Notes: generated by a model not told the origin, from the letters alone. 64,000 nt of DNA from Notolepis coatsorum (GCA_963971535.1 CAXASK010002155.1:1-64000); one strand, 5' to 3'. Counted from the stretch's first letter, positions 34,353-44,499 are shown. Numbers and translations: made by a program.

Positions 34353-35465
34353 TTTAAGAAGATAGAGGATTGATGGAGCCCCATGGATTTTCTCAATACA
34401 TTGAGACGTTTGTTAAAATGGTTACAGAGGTTTCTGCTGAGTAGTTCTGGAAAGAGCTCACCTATTTATGGCTGACGTTGACTTTAAGTTTGTGTTTGTA
34501 GGTTGGTGGCTAAAGCAGTACAGTAGGAGATCTTGCCATCCAAGAATGAGTCCAATCAAGATATTGGAACCTGGCAAAGTTCAAGAAGTCAGGAGATCGA
34601 GATTTAGCACTTAGGTGTTTGTGTGCATTACAAATACAATTTATTATTGTTAGTATTATTATTATTGATCTTTGGAGTTGTATCCAGTTATATACAGTTC
34701 ACTTGTTAATACATTTGATGGCTTTGTCATTATAAATGATTTCCCATATATTTTTTATCTTTGCAATTTTGTAATACAATACCAATGGAATCAAATGGTA
34801 AAATCAGCCATTTTGAAATCCAAAATTATGCAGGTTATATTTATCCTATCCCAAAAATGACCTCATATTTGAATTCCCCATTAAGAAACACACCATTTAG
34901 ACACCTTGCATGTTAGGATTTCCTTCAGATACATGTAGGCATCCATGTATGGCCAAGGGGTGAAAAATGGTAAAATCGGCCATTTTGAAATCCAAAATGA
35001 TGTAGGTTAGAGTTATCCTATCCCAAAAATGAACTCATATTTGAATTCCCCATTAAGAAACACACCATTTAGACACCTTGCATGTTAGGATTTCCTTCAG
35101 ATACATGTAGGCATCCATGTATGGCCAAGGGGTGAAAAATGGTAAAATCGGCCATTTTGAAATCCAAAATGATGTAGGTTAGAGTTATCCTATCCCAAAA
35201 ATTAACTCATATTTGAATTCCCCATTAAGAAACACATCATTTAGACACCTTGCATGTCAGGATTTCCTTCAGATTCATGTTGGCATCCATGTATGGCCAA
35301 GGGGTGAAAAATGGTCAAATCGGCCATTTTGAAATCCAAAACAATGTAGGTAGGAGTTATCCGATTAGAAAAATAATCCCATATTTGAATTCCCCACAAA
35401 AAAACACATATTTTAGACACCCCCCTCGATTGATTTTCCAAAAAAAAAAAGTATGGCCCGCCCTA
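34353..35465. repeat. right inverted arm with four 172-bp-spaced repeats
   Basis: GCCATTTTGAAATCCAAAA recurs at about 34807, 34979, 35151 and 35323, spacing 172 bp. The unit includes ATTTGAATTCCCCATTAAGA, ACACCTTGCATGTTAGGATT and ATGTATGGCCAAGGGGTGAA. This arm has one more unit than the left arm, which explains the length difference. Confidence 0.92.
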
Positions 35466-36344
35466 CCAAGGTACCCATGTACATGTCAAAATACTTCGCA
35501 AAGGTCAGTGAATACCACGATCACAACACCAGAGGGAGCTCCACAAATCATGTTAAACCCAGATTCGGCTCAAACAAGGGACTAAACACGTTTCGCAATT
35601 ATGCCACATCAATGTGGAACACCCTACCCAAAGCTGTAAAGGAATGTGAATCACTACCCACTTTCAAAAACACTCTCAAAGAACACCTACGGGAGACTGC
35701 AATTCGAAACTAGCCCCTGTAAATGTCTTAACACAACCCTCCAATGTACAGTAAATGACCAAGTATGGTTCTGTCAATATTCCAATGTACAGTTTTGCTT
35801 GTACAGTTGTACAGTGTCCCCCACCCACCCAAAACCCTCCCACCCACCGAACCACCTCCAATGTACAGTCCCCCCAACCCCACCCCACCTACCCAACCTC
35901 CTCCAATGTACAGTTTCTACGTCAAATGTATATACTCTCTTTTCTGGACTCTTTTCGTATCACAAACAGTACTGTATTTGCAAATCTGGTATGTCATAAA
36001 TGTATAGATGTAGCAGTACTGTCTATCTGTATGTCATGTATGTCATATATGTTATGATGAATTGAAAATGGGGGACCCTGATGTAAACAAGACGAAAGTC
36101 TTTCTCTGGTCTGCATCCCCTTAACAATTATTGAGCTGTACTGTACTGTACTGTACTGTACCCATTCTACAATCTGTTAATAAAGTTTTCAATCAATCAG
36201 TCAAGAAGAGAAAAGAAACACATCATGTTGGAGACAAGAATATAATATTAGAATAGTAAGCTTAATTTTACGTGAATGTCAATTTAAATTATAATTAGGG
36301 AAGGGAGGGGGTTGAAATGTGTTTTTTGTCCTGTGTTACTTACT

Positions 36345-36788
36345 GTCTGTGAATGAATGAATTAATGAAAATTGTATTTAACAGATTGCAGAATGGGTAC
36401 AAATAATACAGTACGGCTCAATACACACAATTGTTAAGGGGATGCAGACCAGAGAAAGACGTTTGTCTTGTTTACATCAGGGTCCCCCATTTTCAATTCA
36501 TAGTGACATGTATGACATGCACAACATATATGACATCATGACATTTATGGCATAGGGACATACATGACATACAGGTATATAGTACTGTTACATTTGTGAC
36601 ATATATGATATGCAAATATACAGTACTGTTACCCATAGATCCTGACAGAGAGTATATACATATGATGGGGAGGGGACTGTACATTAGGAGGGGGTGGGTG
36701 GGTGGGAGAGAAATATACATACGGTGGGGAGAGAATATATACATTACATACGGTGGGGAGGGGACTGTCTATTAGGTGGGGTTGGGGC
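36345..36788 (-). mobile_element. LINE-A 3' fragment
   Basis: Minus-strand copy. It starts with a (TGAA)n tail and AACAGATTGCAGAATGGGTA and runs through CATCAGGGTCCCCCATTTTC into the G-rich 3' UTR (GGGGAGGGGACTGTACATTA). It is 5'-truncated against a (TATG)n tract. Confidence 0.8.
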
Positions 36789-37324
36789 TGTATGTATGTA
36801 TGTATGTATGTATGTATGTATGTATGTATGTATGTATGTATGTATGTATGTATGTATGTATGTATGTATGTATGTATGTATGTATGTATGTATGTATGTA
36901 TGTATGTATGTATGTATGTATGTTAGGGTGACCAGGTGTCCCCCTTTTGGTTGTACTGTCCCACCATTTGAGACCGCGTCCCACATATTGAGAGGATGTC
37001 CCTCTTTTCGAAGCAAAAAAAATAAATATCGAACACAAGACATTCCTGTCAAGTGATAAAGTTTGAATATTTAAAACAGATGTTAGGTGGTAACAAGCCG
37101 GTTGCCAGTGCCAAGATGAATGTGGAGAGATATAATTCTGTATTTAATTTGTATTTATTTTGATTTAACCTTTATCTATTCGGTGAAGACGAGTTATTCT
37201 AATAAAAAATTGTACATTATCTATCTGTCCCACTTTGTCCCACCAAAATCTTACTGTTGTCCTGCTTTTGGACTTTTTGCATCTGGTCACCCTAATGTAT
37301 GTATGTATGTATGTATGTATGTAT
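36789..37324. repeat. (TATG)n microsatellite split by a small DNA element
   Basis: About 33 units at 36789-36923 and about 7 more at 37295-37324. Confidence 0.93.
36924..37294. mobile_element. small DNA element with TAGGGTGACCAG ends
   Basis: 371 bp with inverted ends TAGGGTGACCAGGTG and TAGGGTGACCAGATG (right end, reversed). Subterminal blocks such as GTCCCACCATTTGAGA and GTCCCACTTTGTCCCACCAA flank an AT-rich centre. Flanking ATGTATGT on both sides could be an 8-bp target duplication but is also the microsatellite unit. A related end is at 63789. It has no ORF. hAT-like by end and duplication size, tentatively. Confidence 0.8.
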
Positions 37325-37366
37325 AAAAGAAAAAAAATACAATAGAAATATTGACTGACGTTTCTT

Positions 37367-37475
37367 AGGCGACTCTTTCGAAGTTGGTTAAGGTTAGAGT
37401 ATGGAATCAGGGCTGGTGTTCTATAGCCCTGCTCTAAGACAAACTCTAACCTTAACCAACTTCGAAAGAGTGCCT
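37367..37475. repeat. hairpin (inverted repeat, ~34-bp arms)
   Basis: GGCGACTCTTTCGAAGTTGG pairs with CCAACTTCGAAAGAGTGCC. The arms continue through AAGGTTAGAGT/ACTCTAACCTT, with an inner AGGGCT/AGCCCT pair. Confidence 0.9.
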
Positions 37476-38254
37476 AAGCTTAACCGGTGAAAGAAAGAGG
37501 CGTCACACGATTGACGCTACCAGAAACGTCAGTGGCCAATCAGAGCGCAGAACGCAAATGCGGACCTGGAAATCCGTTGGTAAAAGTATTCAGGCGTCGG
37601 GGCTGGGATGTGGAGATGCAAGTTTTGACTTTTTATTGCTGTTTTTACCTCAAACGGAAAACCTCAAACTCTTATGAAGAGGAGAAAAAATACTCAAGAT
37701 TAGCCACTTGCAGACGGCAGGGTGTGATGTACTGTATATTTTAGTTGATGAAATATTTTTGTTGACTAAATATTTTAGTTGATGAAATATGTTTTCATTT
37801 CAGTGTCACAGTATGACATCGATCTCCAAAATAAAAAAAATAAATGTAGTGACGAGGGGCCTCCAAAGTTTTTTAAAATAAAAGTAAAAAAAGAAATAAA
37901 CAAATATTTGGGGCCTCTATTGACGAGGGGTCTCCAAAAAGGCCTCTAGTGAAGAGGGGCCTCAAAAGAAATAAAAATAATATATATATATATATTTTTT
38001 TTTGGAGGCCCCTCATCACTAGAGGCCCACGGGCCGCGGCCCGGACGGCCCGTTCGTTAATCCGGCCCTGCCTGTCTGACTCTCCTGTCCCGCACACGTC
38101 CCTGGACTGTACGAGTGCTCCCTCCGTGTATCGACCCCTGCCTGAATACTCTACCATTCTATATTTATTAAATATACCCAAGACTGGGTTTGAACAAGAC
38201 ATGTCTATCTTTGCTCTGTACTGCATATTGGGTTCAATACCGCGAGACGTAACA

Positions 38255-38425
38255 GGTGGTGTGATTTGGGACTTTAAATAGTAAGTTGTTCTATGGGCGG
38301 TGTGCTTTGGGACTTTAAACATTTAGATGTGATTTGGGACTTTAGACAGTAAGTTGTTCTATGGGCGGTGTGATTTGGGACTTTAAACATTTAGATGTGA
38401 CTTGGGACTTTAAACAGTAAATTGT
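38255..38425. repeat. 27-bp minisatellite, right part
   Basis: Resumption of the 29907 array: GTGATTTGGGACTTTAAA and AGTAAGTTGTTCTATGGGCG. It proves that 30259-38254 is an insertion into the array. Confidence 0.9.
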
Positions 38426-38435
38426 GTTCTATGAG

Positions 38436-38522
38436 TGATGTGTGTCTGTGTGTGTCTGTGTGTATTTGTGTCTGTGTGTGTCTGTGTCTGTGTGTGTCTA
38501 GTGTCTGTGTGTGTTTCTGTGT
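38436..38522. repeat. (TG)n/(TC) compound microsatellite
   Basis: TGTGTGTCTG-type units. Confidence 0.9.
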
Positions 38523-39155
38523 TCAAACTTGATCCATAATCTCTTGTCATATCACTGTAGAAACCCACTACATCACCATGTATTTCATAGAAATATGAGA
38601 TTTTCACTAACTACTTGTGCGCCTGTATCATTGTATGTTCTCTAATACTGAGGGAGCCATTCATTTATTCCGACTGCAATTAAAGGCCAGACTCTCGCTG
38701 GCTCGAAAGAACATGAATTCACACTCTTTGCAGGAAAATCCGAGAGAATCCGGCTGCAATCCATAACATAACATCAGAATGTGAATTAAAGGAAGAGAAA
38801 TAGGAATCTTTTTAAACAGATTGCCGTATCATCATGAATAGGCTGTAAGATGAATCAATGGGTAGGAAGATGGATTCATTCCATTCCACAGGAATCCCCC
38901 CCACCCCACACACATACGTACCGCCTCCCCCTCCCCCTCTCTATTCCCATTTGATACAGATGAAAGCATGCATGAGGCCCGGCTTCCAGCGCTGTGAATA
39001 GACTTTGTTTATGACGTAGGGGGGGATGCAGCCGTGGAGTGCAGCATTAATAGTCTGACGGGCTGAACCCTGAGCCGCTGGAGAGAGAGATGAGCAGCAG
39101 AAGAAAGGAGATCAGTCTGTGGTCTGTTGTCAGGGCTTCACCACCTGTGGAGGGA

Positions 39156-39159
<4 letters not shown>
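38523..39159. other. unique-looking DNA, no gene seen
   Basis: Balanced composition and no repeat recognised. It is one of the few plausible single-copy stretches, but it has no exon-like frame. Confidence 0.35.
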
Positions 39160-39248
<89 letters not shown>

Positions 39249-39312
39249 AGGGAGGGTTGTGGAGAGAGAGAGGGAGGGAGAGCGCGCGAGAGAGAGAGAG
39301 AGAGAGAGAGAA
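39160..39312. repeat. (GA)n microsatellite
   Basis: An ~85-bp pure (GA)n tract, then interrupted GA to 39312. Confidence 0.95.
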
Positions 39313-39339
39313 TGTGGTATGGAATGGACAAAATTCCTT

Positions 39340-39456
39340 ACAGCAGCCATTTTGCTCTTATGTCATGCTTGGGTTGGGATCGCTTTCCCAATCTGTACGA
39401 ACAGGGTGGAAAGGAATCCCAACCTGAGTGTGACATGAGAGAAAAATGGCCGCTCT
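39340..39456. repeat. hairpin (inverted repeat, ~46-bp arms)
   Basis: TTACAGCAGCCATTTTGCTC … GGGTTGGGAT pairs with ATCCCAACCTGAGTG … AAAATGGCCGCTCTGTAA. A shorter inner pair (CCCAATCTGTACGAACAG region) lies at the tip. MITE-like. Confidence 0.82.
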
Positions 39457-39575
39457 GTAAATATGGTCAATTAAAATGAAGTTAGCGAAGATGGAGGGGA
39501 GACAGATAGAGAGAGTGACAGAGAGAGAAGAGAGACAAACAGAGACAGAAACAGAGAGCGTGAGAGAGATAGAGA

Positions 39576-39650
39576 GTTTCAAGTTTGTTTATTATTTGTC
39601 ACAATGGAATACATGTACTTTACGGGGAAATGCTTGGTTCTGTACTGTAG
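39576..39650 (-). mobile_element. retroelement tail fragment
   Basis: TTTCAAGTTTGTTTATTATTT, then TACGGGGAAATGCTTGGTTC. It matches the reverse complement of 46585-46665 (GAACCAAGCATTTCACT … AAACTTGAAA). Both are remnants of one 3' end. Confidence 0.6.
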
Positions 39651-39656
39651 AGAGAG

Positions 39657-40364
39657 AGAGAGAGAGAAGGAGGGAGAGAGAGAGACAGAACCATTGAAAG
39701 AAATGAAGGACACAAGAATGTAAAAATAAAGACAAATAAGGTGAATATGGTAAGATAGAAGGATAATAATAATAATACATTGTATTTGTACTAGTGCACC
39801 TTTCGTTCACTAAGATCCCAAGAGAGATGGACAGAATGTGAATAGATACATGCTGTTGAAACCTAATGGCTATTGTGGAGGAGGCTTCTTCCGGTGGTCA
39901 AAAGGGACACACACGCACGCACGCACGCACAGGGTAGGTGAGGGTGCAGTGACACAAAACCAAGGAAACAATTAGCAAAATAATTGTATTTATTTTTATA
40001 AACAAAAAAAAGAGAGCAAGGAGGACTACCTAGTGGCACCAAATGAAATATCAAAAGGAAATGAAAACCCACCCCCCCTTACAGGCGCTGGCGCCCCAAA
40101 AGTACAGGTGGCGGTGCTCACTCTAAAGCTGGTGTCTTTAACATCAGGTCACCTACGTGGTGCAAAAATTTAGACCCCAGAGTATCTTCCTATCCTCAAT
40201 GTTTCTGTGTGCGAAACAAAAGATTAATACAAAGAAAAGCAATCACCATAGGCTATACAAGGGATTACGGTTAGACAGAAATGTGCAATAAACAACGAAC
40301 ACCAAAATATACTGTGAGAGTTACACCAGAAACACATTACCAGGGCCTTCACCAGCTCTACACA
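39657..40364. other. unique and low-complexity DNA, no gene seen
   Basis: Includes GA tracts, an (ATA) run with a retroelement-like tail at 39758-39805, and (CACG)n at 39910-39930. Confidence 0.4.
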
Positions 40365-41345
40365 AGCTCAGAGCCTTCACCAGCTCTACAAAAGACCAGA
40401 GCCTTCACCAGCTCTACAAGAGGCCAGAGCCTTCACCAGCTCTACAAGAGGCCAGAGCCTTCACCAGCTCTACAAGAGGCCAGAGCCTTCACCAGCTCTA
40501 CAAGAGGCCAGAGCCTTCACCAGCTCTACAAGAGGCCAGAGCCTTCACCAGCTCTACAAGAGGCCAGAGCCTCCACCAGCTCTACAAAAGACCAGAGCCT
40601 CCACCAGCTCTACAAAAGACCAGAGCCTTCACCAGCTCTACAAAAGACCAGAGCCTTCACCAGCTCTACAAAAGACCAGAGCCTTCACCAGCTCTACAAA
40701 AGACCAGAGCCTTCACCAGCTCTACAAGAGGCCAGAGCCTTCACCAGCTCTACAAAAGACCAGAGCCTTCACCAGCTCTACAAAAGACCAGAGCCTTCAC
40801 CAGCTCTACAAGAGGCCAGAGCCTTCCCCAGCTCTACAAAAGACCAGAGCCTTCACCAGCTCTACAAGAGGCCAGAGCCTTCACCAGCTCTACAAAAGAC
40901 CAGAGCCTTCACCAGCTCTACAAAAGACCAGAGCCTTCACCAGCTCTACAAGAGGCCAGAGCCTTCACCAGCTCTACAAAAGACCAGAGCCTTCACCAGC
41001 TCTACAAAAGACCAGAGCCTTCACCAGCTCTACAAGAGGCCAGAGCCTTCACCAGCTCTACAAAAGACCAGAGCCTTCACCAGCTCTACAAGAGGCCAGA
41101 GCCTTCACCAGCTCTACAAAAGACCAGAGCCTTCACCAGCTCTACAAAAGACCAGAGCCTTCACCAGCTCTACAAAAGACCAGAGCCTTCACCAGCTCTA
41201 CAAGAGGCCAGAGCCTTCACCAGCTCTACAAAAGACCAGAGCCTTCACCAGCTCTACAAAAGACCAGAGCCTTCACCAGCTCTACAAGAGGCCAGAGCCT
41301 TCACCAGCTCTACAAAAGACCAGAGCCTTCACTAGCTCTACAAAG
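40365..41345. repeat. 28-bp minisatellite, about 35 copies
   Basis: Unit AGCCTTCACCAGCTCTACAA + AAGACCAG, with two main variants (AAAGACCAG and GAGGCCAG) intermixed. Since 28 is not a multiple of three and the unit has no stop, a 372-codon frame (SLHQLYKRPEPSPALQ type) crosses it. It is a by-product. Confidence 0.97.
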
Positions 41346-41655
41346 TACAGTATACCCGCTCTCCCACAAAGACACAGAATAGTTACCACAACCAAATGAA
41401 CCAGGGAGCTAACTAACACGGCACACAATGCGGTATATGAAGGGGTGTGGAGATTAATTGCTGACGAGCCTCAGCTGCGGCTGCACTGGGGTGAGTTGCT
41501 GATTGACCAGCTGCTGCTGCAACTGGGACTGGGAGACACCTGAGAATGGGGATATGTAGACACAAGAGGGAGACAAGACAAGAACAAACAAAACATGCCT
41601 ATATATACAACAGATAACATACATAACTCCCTCTATATACATCCATGGGTCCGTA
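41346..41655. other. unique-looking DNA, no gene seen
   Basis: AGCTGCTGCTGCAACTGGGA and similar GC-rich sequence. No supported exon. Confidence 0.35.
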
Positions 41656-41693
41656 ACACACACACGCATGCGCGCACACGCATGCGCATGCGC

Positions 41694-41724
<31 letters not shown>

Positions 41725-41795
41725 TGCACACTCATGCACACACACACACATGCACACGCATGCACACACACATGCATACACACGCACACCTGCCT
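41656..41795. repeat. compound (CA)n/(CATG) microsatellite
   Basis: CA units with GCATGCGC and ATGCACAC interruptions. Confidence 0.93.
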
Positions 41796-41805
41796 TACCT
41801 TAATC

Positions 41806-42345
41806 CTCTTTACCCCGTTGGGGGGCATAGGGCGTCCACCAGAGCTCTCCATCTCACTCTCTTCTGGGCCAGGGCCTTTGCTTCTTGCCAGCTCACTCCG
41901 ATGTTCTTTAGGTCTTGGAGTGTGGAACGTCTCCAGGTGTTTCTCGGCCTACCGGCTTTCCTCTTCCCCTGTGGGTTGTAGTCCAAGGCCTGTCTAGTGA
42001 TGTTGTTTGAGTCCTTCCTAAGGGTATGCCCTATCCAGTTCCACTTGAGGATGTAGTGCAGGCATTTGTTGACAAATACCTGGATCTTGCTTGTGAGGCC
42101 CTCCGTAGTCTTCCATGTCTCAGAGCCGTATAGCAGGACAGTCTTCACATTGGTATTGAAGATCCGTAGCTTGGTGTTGTTGGAGAGTTGCTTGGACAAC
42201 CAGATTGGCCTGAGTATCCTGAATGCTACCTGTGCTTTGCTGATGCGTGCCTCTATGTCCCTGTCTGCTCCTCCATCCCTGCTGATGTTACTAGGTAGGT
42301 GTGTAAGTGCTCCAGCTCCACGTCCTCTATGGCCTCTCACCTCAG
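41806..42345 (-). pseudogene. RTE-like LINE ORF2 C-terminal fragment
   Basis: Frame of about 175 codons. It starts around SRDGGADRDIEARISKAQVA and reads LRIFNTNVKTVLLYGSETWK and KIQVFVNKCLHYIL. After an apparent internal deletion it continues WNWIGHTLRKDSNNITRQAL and GKRKAGRPRNTWRR, ending RVRWRALVDALCPPTG. This is the C-terminal part of a widespread animal non-LTR ORF, often listed as RTE-like or craniofacial development protein 2-like. The RT catalytic core is absent. A (CA)n tract bounds it on both sides. Confidence 0.85.
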
Positions 42346-42374
42346 TGTGATTGGATCATGTGTTTTTGGATTTA

Positions 42375-42490
42375 ACCTCACACACGCACACACACATGCA
42401 TACACACGCACACACACGCATGCATACACACACACATACACACACACATGCATACACACGCACACACACATGCATACACACACACAGCAT
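42375..42490. repeat. (CACACATGCATA)n-like microsatellite
   Basis: CA repeats punctuated by GCATACACA. Confidence 0.92.
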
Positions 42491-42718
42491 CAGCTGGGTT
42501 GTGGCACTCCGTGACGCTTCCCTGAAGAACTATTTCACCTCTAACGTGAGTTCTGGTTCTGTAATGAAAACATGACATCTCGCCTCTCAATGGCACATAA
42601 TGTCAAACGAGTTCACATTCCGCTGGGGTCACTTCTGGACTCTCGTGATTGACAGGTAGAGATTTTAGACAGGGGAAGTGGATGCGTTGTGCTGGGATAG
42701 CTGCGTCTCCCACAGAGC

Positions 42719-43104
42719 CAATTTCACAAGTTTGTTGCGGCCCTGCCCATGCTAACATTCAACACATTTAAGTGTTCTGTAATGTCCACAAAAAAGGCAA
42801 GATCCCTAAGCCATTGTGGATCATCCAACTCGGTCACTTGCTTTCCTTTCTGCTCCATGAATTGAGCAATCTCCGTGCGTAATTTGTGTTTGAACACTGC
42901 TCCTCGGCTCAACCAACGGACCTCAGTGTGGTAGGGCAGGCCGTGACTAATATTGTGTTCTGATAAAAGTGCGTCAAATTGCCGATGGTTAAGTCCTTTG
43001 GCTCTAATAAAATGTACAGTTTGGATAACAACACGCATTACATTGTCCATTTTCAGGCTCTTGTTGCATAACTCAAGCCGACTCGTTGTCAGCGCAGCAC
43101 TCAC
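42719..43104 (-). pseudogene. hAT-family transposase fragment (GTF2IRD2/ZBED-like)
   Basis: An open stretch of 126 codons reads VVIQTVHFIRAKGLNHRQFD, HGLPYHTEVRWLSRGAVF and FMEQKGKQVTELDDPQWL, then FVDITEHLNVLN. The EVRWLSRG and WLxDLAFxxDIT…LN signatures belong to Charlie-type hAT transposases and the host genes derived from them. The N-terminal catalytic part and the C-terminal dimerisation domain are missing. Sequence at 44500-44610 on the same strand may be another piece of the same element. Confidence 0.82.
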
Positions 43105-43113
43105 AGGAATATA

Positions 43114-44388
43114 TGTAACGGATGGTACCGCGAAGCGCCGTCACGAAGGACTGGGGTGAGTAGTGTCGGGTTCAGTTAATTTGACCGTGAAGAGACGATA
43201 AGAAGAGGGTTTTAGGTTCAAAGATTTATTACAGAGTGAATAAAACAATATTACAGAGAATACACATCACAGCTGTGGAGTGGACACGGTCAGTGCTTAG
43301 CCAGAGCCTCGCAGAGAGAGTGTGTTGAACCTCTCTAACATATGGCATTTTATACTCTTTGGGGCTCAAACGACTCAAACGACTAAACAAGGAAAACAGG
43401 CTAAAATAGCAAGGATCTAGAGTTACAGTCTTGTCACCTGTGGTTCAGTTGTGAAGGACAGACTGAGGGTCAAAGCAGTGCATTTCTACACATGGGCAAT
43501 GGCCTGTTTTAATACAGTAAACAGCACATTTTGTAATAGTACACATATTTGTAGATGTTTGTCTATACATTCTTACCATAGATAAATGGAACAATAGATT
43601 GATTCATACATAGCATACATTTGTGAATACTGTAACCAGTTTCCTCTAGTCAGCCAACATCCTGCCGTCTCTGCAGCCCTCTGCCTGTGATTCTTACCAA
43701 CAGCTGCCCGGCCTTCCGGTCAGAAATAGCTGTTGACAAGGCGGTTAGGTGGCCGAGCGGAGATTGCGTTCGTCACCAGCCCCGGAGCTGAGCTGGATTT
43801 GCCTGTTCGAATCCAGCTCACAGCTCCGGGGTTGTCACCAGCTTGGCTGGCCGTCTGCACTGATACAATTGGCTGTATCAGAGGGTGGGAGAAGCTGGCG
43901 GGGTGGGTCCGGGTCGTTGTAAACAGCGACTCCTACAGTTCGGTCGGGGCGCCTGCTAAGCGCGGATTGGACGTGAGGGGGATAGTGTGGTCCTCCCACA
44001 CGCTACGCCCTCTCAATGAGAATCCGCGCTGCCAGGTGAAAAGAAGCGGTGATTGGCTGGACGTGTGTCGGAGGAAGCACGTGGTAGCCTCCACTCTCCC
44101 AGATGATCTGACTGTGGGGGGTAAGTGCGCAGCGACCAGGAAGGGACTGGGAATTGGCATACGACTAACATTGGGATGGGAGAAAATCGGAGGAAAATGG
44201 AGGGGGAAAAAGACCAAAAAAAAAAAAAAAAAAAAAATAGCTGTTGACAATTGCCACTGAACAGAGGCTTAAGATTTCCATACAAGACATGAGAATGATA
44301 GACATGAATACATTTATTAAGGGTGACAGTAGCTGTGCTATGGGTTAAACTCACTCTCATCCTCAAAAAGACACATAGACACGTTACA
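43114..44388 (-). mobile_element. possible solo LTR containing SINE-2
   Basis: The stretch begins TGTAACGG and ends CGTTACA, a 7-bp inverted pair of the TG…CA kind. It contains a reverse-strand TTTATT/AATAAA signal near 43228 and separates two hAT-like pieces. The flanking five bases (ATATA and AAGCA) do not match, so this is tentative. Confidence 0.3.
43740..44234 (+). mobile_element. tRNA-derived SINE (SINE-2), copy 1
   Basis: Flanked by a 16-bp direct repeat AAATAGCTGTTGACAA (43724-43739 and 44235-44250). The head is tRNA-like, with A box GTTAGGTGGCCGAGCGGAG and B box TGTTCGAATCC. The ~400-bp body includes GTAAACAGCGACTCCTACAG and GGTGAAAAGAAGCGGTGATT, and the tail is a run of about 20 A. 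The long target duplication and poly-A suggest L1-type machinery. Copies 2 and 3 are at 45542-46007 and 63437-63775. Confidence 0.93.
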
Positions 44389-44402
44389 AAGCAGTGAATT
44401 CA

Positions 44403-44470
44403 CCTCTTGGTATAGCGGTCTGTGCTGTTGCCCGCGGCGTGGGAGACCTGGGTTCGAAACCCCCTCGGGG
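44403..44470 (+). other. tRNA-like sequence
   Basis: TTGGTATAGCGGTCTGTGCT … GACCTGGGTTCGAAACCCCC has A-box- and B-box-like blocks at tRNA spacing. The acceptor stem does not pair, so it is probably the head of a SINE rather than a tRNA gene. Confidence 0.5.
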
Positions 44471-44499
44471 AATCGAAGTTTAAGGTCACGGTGTCACAA

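Larger units (their letters stand above)
30843..35465. mobile_element. long-TIR DNA transposon of unassigned superfamily
   Basis: The ends TAGGGCGGGCC (30843) and GGCCCGCCCTA (to 35465) are perfect inverted repeats flanked by a 9-bp direct repeat CCAAGGTAC (30834-30842 and 35466-35474). The uninterrupted LINE-A copy near 50985 has this site once, as expected. The inverted arms are very long: 30843-32599 (about 940 bp after removing a nested L2) and 34353-35465 (1113 bp). Each arm contains a tandem array of a 172-bp unit. Between the arms lies a transposase-like gene on the minus strand. A 9-bp duplication with long TIRs recalls Mutator-like elements, but the protein does not look like a MULE transposase. 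Confidence 0.9.
30739..36200 (+). mobile_element. LINE-A copy, split by the long-TIR transposon
   Basis: Left part 30739-30833 reads TPAHFDNLGWLRVDDRVQQL and AMGQVYKIHYT. It resumes after the transposon at 35466 as KVPMYMSKYFAKVSEYHDHN and SMWNTLPKAVKECESLPTFK, ending KEHLRETAIRN at 35713. The 3' UTR ends CTACAATCTGTTAATAAAG + (CAAT)n at 36200. The intact arrangement is seen in the minus-strand copy at 50730-51120. The copy is 5'-truncated and has no RT catalytic domain. Confidence 0.88.
30568..38070. mobile_element. hAT-like DNA element, split by nested insertions
   Basis: Ends CAAGGCCAGATTAAG (30568) and, inverted, CAGGGCCGGATTAAC (from 38070) form imperfect ~14-bp terminal repeats. They are flanked by an 8-bp direct repeat CCTGTCTG (30560-30567 and 38071-38078). 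CAGGG-type ends plus 8-bp duplications are the hallmark of hAT. The right subterminal region (37850-38030) has three or four copies of a GACGAGGGGCCTCCAAA-like motif, and GAGGCCCC recurs at the left end. No transposase remains, so it is non-autonomous. It is interrupted by LINE-A copies, a long-TIR transposon, and a (TATG)n tract carrying another small element. Confidence 0.82.

Noticed and set aside
36694-37056. Frames of Met-Tyr-Val-Cys and Ile-His-Thr-Tyr repeats
   Set aside because: Translation of the (TATG)n microsatellite.
40281-41399. 372-codon frame rich in SLHQLYKRPEPSPALQ
   Set aside because: By-product of the 28-bp minisatellite.
43100-44390. Confident solo LTR call
   Set aside because: Only a 7-bp inverted terminal match supports it, and the flanking five bases differ, so it is kept as a low-confidence feature.
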